A stretch of 60,841 bases of DNA, taken from contig DASTSO010000093.1 of assembly GCA_035760645.1 (NCBI GenBank), positions 1-60,841 of the forward strand. The letters run 5' to 3'. A model generated the notes under the pieces. The model had not been told where the DNA came from and searched no databases. It saw only the letters and a program-made list of their open reading frames with translations. The position numbers and the translations under genes were made by a program. Positions 58,570 through 60,841 of the stretch are shown piece after piece. This stretch comes from DASSTY01 sp035760645 (lineage in GTDB: Bacteria; Gemmatimonadota; Gemmatimonadetes; Gemmatimonadales; GWC2-71-9). The first letter of the stretch is position 1; the number at the start of each line of letters is the position of its first letter.

Positions 58570-59025
58570 CTATCGCCGATACTCCGGCGGGCCGAGCGCC
58601 GCGAGGTCTCGCACGGCCGCGTCGGCTCGCGCGCTCCGACTGCACCAGGTGGTGCTCAGCTGACCGGCCGAGGCCTGGACGTACAACAGGTAGCGGCGCC
58701 CCCGCTCGAACCCCATCAGACAATCGCCGCCGCTGCCGGTCCCGAGCAGGTCCAGGGTGTCGGGGGGCAGACCCTTCCAGCCATACTCGACCGCCAGCGT
58801 GGCCACGGTGAAGCGGAAGGTCGCCGGGGCCCGCCCCGAGCCCCGGGAGTCTGTGACGCTGGTGTCGCGGACGCTCACCGCCCGGGCCACGAAGACGAGA
58901 TCGGCCGCCTGCGCGGCCTCGCTGGCCGTGGCCCAGCCCGCACAGGTACAGACCCGCCGGGGGCACTCAGCGGGGCGCGGCGGGGCCAGCCCGGCGAGCA
59001 GAGCGACGAGGAGAGCGGAGCGCAT
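58570..59025 (-). CDS. secreted TIMP/NTR-like protein, integron cassette gene
   Basis: A 151-residue protein from ATG 59025, which begins a signal peptide (ALLVALLAGLAPPRPAE). The mature protein opens CPRRVCTCAGWATASEAAQA with Cys spacing and DLVFVARAVSVRDTSV, the pattern of tissue-inhibitor-of-metalloprotease/netrin-like domains in bacteria, then ATFRFTVATLAVEYGWKGLP, GSGGDCLMGFERGRRYLLYV and STTWCSRSA. Probably an envelope protein that binds a partner or ligand. Cassette layout: starts 28 bases from attC 2, ends 10 bases before attC 1. Confidence 0.75.
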   Translation of the reverse strand: MRSALLVALLAGLAPPRPAECPRRVCTCAGWATASEAAQAADLVFVARAVSVRDTSVTDSRGSGRAPATFRFTVATLAVEYGWKGLPPDTLDLLGTGSGGDCLMGFERGRRYLLYVQASAGQLSTTWCSRSARADAAVRDLAALGPPEYRR

Positions 59026-59052
59026 GCCGGTGACCTCGTGATGGGTGTGTCT

Positions 59053-59148
59053 GCCCAATGCCGGGGTTCTGCTGCAAACGCCCCAGAACAGAACTGCACT
59101 TAGAGCCGAGTGGCCGGGGCGTTTGGCAGCAGCAACCCTTGATCAGGC
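59053..59148 (-). repeat. attC site 2 (96 bp)
   Basis: Left core GCCCAAT (59053-59059), right core ATCAGGC (59142-59148). Arms GGGGTTCTGCTGCAAACGCC and GGGGCGTTTGGCAGCAGCAA pair along 15 bp with two unpaired bases. The antitoxin stop codon TGA lies inside the right core (59145-59143). Confidence 0.88.
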
Positions 59149-59430
59149 AGTGCGGCGCTTCCGCCCTCTGGGCCCGGATGGTGGCACGAGCTCGAGCAGC
59201 GTGCGGAGGGCGTGGTTGACCGCGGCGGAGTCCTGAAAGGCATCGGCCACGTCGGGATCGAGGACCACGATGTTCGAGCCCTCGCGGTAGCGCGCCGCGT
59301 ACTTATTGCGCGTGCCGCGGCTGAAGTCGTACTCCGGCCGCATCGCGTCGGTCGAGGGGGCGGTCGCCCGCTTGCGCGACGCGGGCTTGGCCGGCGAGCG
59401 CCGGCGCGGCGTCTTAGAACTCTTCTTCAT
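59143..59430 (-). CDS. antitoxin of BrnT-type pair, integron cassette gene
   Basis: A 95-residue protein. Start ATG 59430, which overlaps the toxin gene by 17 bases. A Lys/Arg/Ser-rich N-terminus (KKSSKTPRRRSPAKPASRKR) is followed by MRPEYDFSRGTRNKYAARYREG, SNIVVLDPDVADAFQDSAAV and NHALRTLLELV. The YDFS and VVLDPDVA motifs are those of antitoxins paired with BrnT (DUF497) toxins. It would bind DNA and the toxin. Its stop lies in the attC core, so the coding region and recombination site overlap. Confidence 0.85.
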   Translation of the reverse strand: MKKSSKTPRRRSPAKPASRKRATAPSTDAMRPEYDFSRGTRNKYAARYREGSNIVVLDPDVADAFQDSAAVNHALRTLLELVPPSGPRGRKRRTA

Positions 59431-59698
59431 AGGCGTGACGTTCGCGGCGCGTCGCCAGACGCGCACTGATGAGGCGGAGGGTTGGCCCACGTTCCACATG
59501 CACCACGACCACGAGGCACTGGCGCTCGCTCCGGCCCAGCAGAATGAAGCGATGCTCGCCCGCGGTGCTGTGGTCCGGGTCGCGAATGGTCAACGCGAAG
59601 GGATCGCCGAAGGCGGTCGCCGCCTCTTCGAAGCTGACGCCGTGCTTACGCCGATTGGCGGCGGCTTTCGCGGGATCCCAGGTGAACCGGAGACTCAC
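59414..59698 (-). CDS. brnT: BrnT-family (DUF497) toxin, integron cassette gene
   Basis: A 94-residue ribonuclease-type toxin starting at GTG 59698. It has the conserved opening FTWDPAKAAANRRKHGVSFE, EAATAFGDPFALTIRDPDHS, LVVVVHVERGPTLRLISARLAT and the closing RRERHAYEEEF. BrnT toxins cleave RNA and are neutralised by BrnA-like antitoxins; the antitoxin gene follows with a 17-base overlap, the usual toxin-first order. The cassette boundary (attC core at 59735) is 37 bases upstream, so the pair travels as one cassette. Confidence 0.92.
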   Translation of the reverse strand: MSLRFTWDPAKAAANRRKHGVSFEEAATAFGDPFALTIRDPDHSTAGEHRFILLGRSERQCLVVVVHVERGPTLRLISARLATRRERHAYEEEF

Positions 59699-59734
59699 AT
59701 CCGGAATCTACGGCGCACCGGCGGCTCGTGCACT

Positions 59735-59830
59735 GCCTAATGCCGGGGTTCTGCTGCAACGCGGCCAAGGCTGAGCTCTTCTGGTGTACGCCAGGGCGGC
59801 CGCGTTGTCAGCAGCAACCCTCGATTAGCC
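59735..59830 (-). repeat. attC site 3 (96 bp)
   Basis: Left core GCCTAAT (59735-59741), right core ATTAGCC (59824-59830). Arms GGGGTTCTGCTGCAACGCGG and GGCCGCGTTGTCAGCAGCAA pair along 15 bp with two unpaired bases on the right arm. It bounds the BrnT cassette on its right side. Confidence 0.88.
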
Positions 59831-59978
59831 CGCACCGATGCACCGCCCGGCGAGTGGCCGTCTCCGCCGCCGCGCTTCGACCCGCCGCGCCGCGCACCTC
59901 CAGCGCACCACTTCTTTTCGCCCCGCGGTCGGACCGGCGGGTCGAACACAACCAAAGATCGGGACGAGGACGGGTGCG
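59831..59978 (-). other. short cassette without a clear gene (copy A)
   Basis: The 148 bases between two attC sites have no confident gene. They are similar in sequence to 60554-60698, sharing TCTTT-CGCCCC, CTCGAC-type, and CAAAGATCGGGAC segments, so they are duplicates. On the minus strand an open frame runs to the TAA inside the attC core (59827-59825), ending with many Arg residues. Candidate promoter, small RNA or peptide cassette. Confidence 0.6.
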
Positions 59979-60074
59979 AGCTAATGCCGGGCTTCTGCTG
60001 CAACGCGGCCAGACCTGAGCTCCAATCCGCGTCGTCGCGTCGGCCGCGTTGTCAGCAGCAAGCCTTGATTAGAC
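59979..60074 (-). repeat. attC site 4 (96 bp)
   Basis: Left core AGCTAAT (59979-59985), right core ATTAGAC (60068-60074). Arms GGGCTTCTGCTGCAACGCGG and GGCCGCGTTGTCAGCAGCAA pair along 15 bp; the GGGCTT/AAGCC change compensates relative to sites 1-3. Confidence 0.88.
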
Positions 60075-60081
60075 GGCCGAC

Positions 60082-60387
60082 TCACCGCTTCGGCCTCGCG
60101 GGCGTCGGGCGCGAACGGGCAAAACCGACTGGCCGGCGGGAGTTCGCGCACGTGGAGCGCGCCGTCGGCATCCCAGCCCCGGTATCGAGGCGCACCGTGG
60201 GCATCGAGTCGGCGCCATCGCGGGGGAGGCGCACGGCCACAGGCATCGGACAGTCGCCCGCCTTCGGCGGCAGGATCGAGTCGGCGGGGGCGCGAGGCCG
60301 GCCCGGCGCCGGGGCCTGCTGCGCCTGGAGCGGCGGCGTCAGAGCGCCCAAGAGGAGGGTGCCGAAAGCGAGCAGGAGCGAGCGCAC
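60082..60387 (-). CDS. small secreted protein, integron cassette gene
   Basis: A 101-residue product from GTG 60387, chosen because CGGAGG lies 6 bases upstream and it starts a signal peptide (VRSLLLAFGTLLLGALTPPL). The mature chain is Pro/Arg/Ala-rich with two Cys residues (KAGDCPMPVAV and ARSTCANSRRP) and an internal MPVAVRLPRDGADSMPTVRL, MPTARS motif. Similar short secreted proteins with CPMP and MPxAR motifs are common in this phylum, as I recall. Function unknown. It starts 71 bases from attC 5. Confidence 0.6.
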   Translation of the reverse strand: MRSLLLAFGTLLLGALTPPLQAQQAPAPGRPRAPADSILPPKAGDCPMPVAVRLPRDGADSMPTVRLDTGAGMPTARSTCANSRRPVGFARSRPTPARPKR

Positions 60388-60457
60388 GGAAGCCTCCGAG
60401 GGGAAAGGGTCGCCCCAATAGATGTCCGAGCACGGCAAACCGACACAGGCCGTGGCC

Positions 60458-60553
60458 GTCTAATGCCGAGCTTCTGCTGCGAGCGCGCCCGGCGGAGTTC
60501 CGTTTGCGAGTCGTACGGTCGGCGCGCTCGTCAGCAGCAAGCACCGATTAGAC
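60458..60553 (-). repeat. attC site 5 (96 bp)
   Basis: Left core GTCTAAT (60458-60464), right core ATTAGAC (60547-60553). Arms CGAGCTTCTGCTGCGAGCGC and GGCGCGCTCGTCAGCAGCAA pair along 15 bp with two unpaired right-arm bases; the arm is CG-rich where site 3 has AAC, again compensated. Confidence 0.88.
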
Positions 60554-60698
60554 AGCACCGAGGGTCGCTCGGTGAGCGGGCCGCCTCCGCCGTCCCACCT
60601 CGACGCGCCGCGCGGCGCAGCGCCGCACACCGCTTCTCTTTGCCCCGCGCCGGCTCAGCGGCTCGACCACCACAAAGATCGGGACCGGGACGGGTGCT
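60554..60698 (-). other. short cassette without a clear gene (copy B)
   Basis: The 145 bases between attC 5 and the array end match copy A at 59831-59978 over most of their length, including CAAAGATCGGGAC and GGCCGYCTCCGCCG. On the minus strand an open frame also runs to the TAA in the attC core (60550-60548). Being first behind the array end, it would be transcribed first from the integron promoter. Confidence 0.6.
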
Positions 60699-60725
60699 GT
60701 CTAATGCCTGTTCTACAGTATACCG
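60699..60725 (-). promoter_or_regulatory. candidate attI core and AT-rich array boundary
   Basis: The attC-type left core GTCTAATGCC (60699-60708) recurs here, but the following sequence is unlike any attC arm and is AT-richer: TGTTCTACAGTATACCG. On the minus strand this reads TATACT then CTGT-AGA-ACAG just before the core, which could be a -10 element and a LexA-like site. The core without paired arms is what an attI next to the first cassette would look like. Confidence 0.55.
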
Positions 60726-60789
60726 CCTCCCCCCGCTCCCGCGGCCGCCGCCTAATCCGCGCCGCGCCGCGCCAGCGCCGAGCGGCCAA

Positions 60790-60835
60790 GTGCCCGCTGG
60801 GGCACCCGTTGGCTGCGGGGGCGCAGCCTAACGGG
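60790..60835. repeat. two adjacent hairpins at the right edge
   Basis: GTGCCC-GCTG-GGGCAC (60790-60805) and CCCGTTGGCTGCG-GGGG-CGCAGCCTAACGGG (60805-60835), the second with a bulged T. The second contains GCCTAAC, the textbook attC left core, and its reverse partner GTTGGC. It could be part of another recombination site family or a terminator of the gene beyond the edge. The window ends 6 bases later. Confidence 0.5.
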
Positions 60836-60841
60836 CGGGGA

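Larger units (their letters stand above)
58464..60705 (-). mobile_element. integron gene cassette array (five attC sites)
   Basis: Five 96-97-bp sites with conserved ends and inverted-repeat arms separate small genes all on the minus strand. Arms show compensatory changes: GGGGTT with AACCC in three sites, GGGCTT or GAGCTT with AAGC in two. The extra, unpaired bases are in the right arm (plus sense), so the sites are oriented on the minus strand and the integrase should be to the right. The core is ATTRGRC where the textbook core is GTTRRRY. Cassettes from right: short orphan, small secreted protein, short orphan, BrnT/antitoxin, NTR-like protein. Confidence 0.9.

Noticed and set aside
1..60841. 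tRNA, rRNA and CRISPR arrays
   Set aside because: No cloverleaf, rRNA segment or direct-repeat/spacer pattern was recognised on either strand; repeats present are short tandem or attC type.

Overview
The window is very GC-rich and carries mostly lipoproteins, signal-peptide proteins, outer-membrane barrels and a TonB-dependent receptor, so the host is a Gram-negative bacterium. The mix of families (DUF5916/CBM9 protein, choice-of-anchor B protein, VCBS-repeat and YVTN propellers, many VOC/DinB/GNAT/DUF1801 singletons) fits Gemmatimonadota or a similar soil lineage. That placement is inference; no rRNA or universal marker is present to test it.

Layout. 0-2.8 kb: a partial gene end, a small protein, a DUF3267 membrane zincin and a glucose/sorbosone-dehydrogenase-like lipoprotein. 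2.85-9.7 kb: a tripartite RND efflux operon (adaptor, pump, outer-membrane channel) with 4-base overlaps, divergent from a TetR regulator across a palindromic operator. 9.7-18.5 kb: an MBL-fold hydrolase, an old-yellow-enzyme homologue, secreted proteins, response regulators, an AraC-type regulator facing two 17-bp direct repeats spaced 21 bp, cspA with a structured leader, and small lipoproteins. 18.6-27.2 kb: a TonB receptor, an arylsulfotransferase-like lipoprotein, an SDR fused to a zinc ribbon and a hybrid histidine kinase. 27.2-32.4 kb: a run of tightly overlapping minus-strand genes (RibD-like reductase, DUF1801, YciI, RlpA, lipoprotein, penicillin acylase). 33-43.7 kb: a Crp/Fnr regulator, a His/Met-rich secreted protein, three beta-propeller surface proteins, an M28 peptidase and hypotheticals. 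43.9-47.9 kb: outer-membrane barrels, a TPM-domain protein and a Gdx guanidinium exporter behind a well-formed guanidine-II riboswitch. 47.9-57.2 kb: small accessory enzymes, nearly all on the minus strand and often overlapping, interrupted by the 865-residue DUF5916 protein.

The most notable region is the right end (about 57.3-60.8 kb). Five attC-type recombination sites of 96-97 bp, with compensatory base changes in their stems, separate small minus-strand genes. This is an integron cassette array. Cassettes carry a BrnT-type toxin with its antitoxin (whose stop codon lies inside the attC core), a secreted TIMP/NTR-like protein, a small secreted protein, and two paralogous short cassettes with no convincing gene. 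The array ends at a lone core site with different, AT-richer flanking sequence, a candidate attI junction. Position of the extrahelical bases and gene direction both put the integrase to the right, outside the window. Half-sites further left suggest the array once reached at least 57.26 kb.
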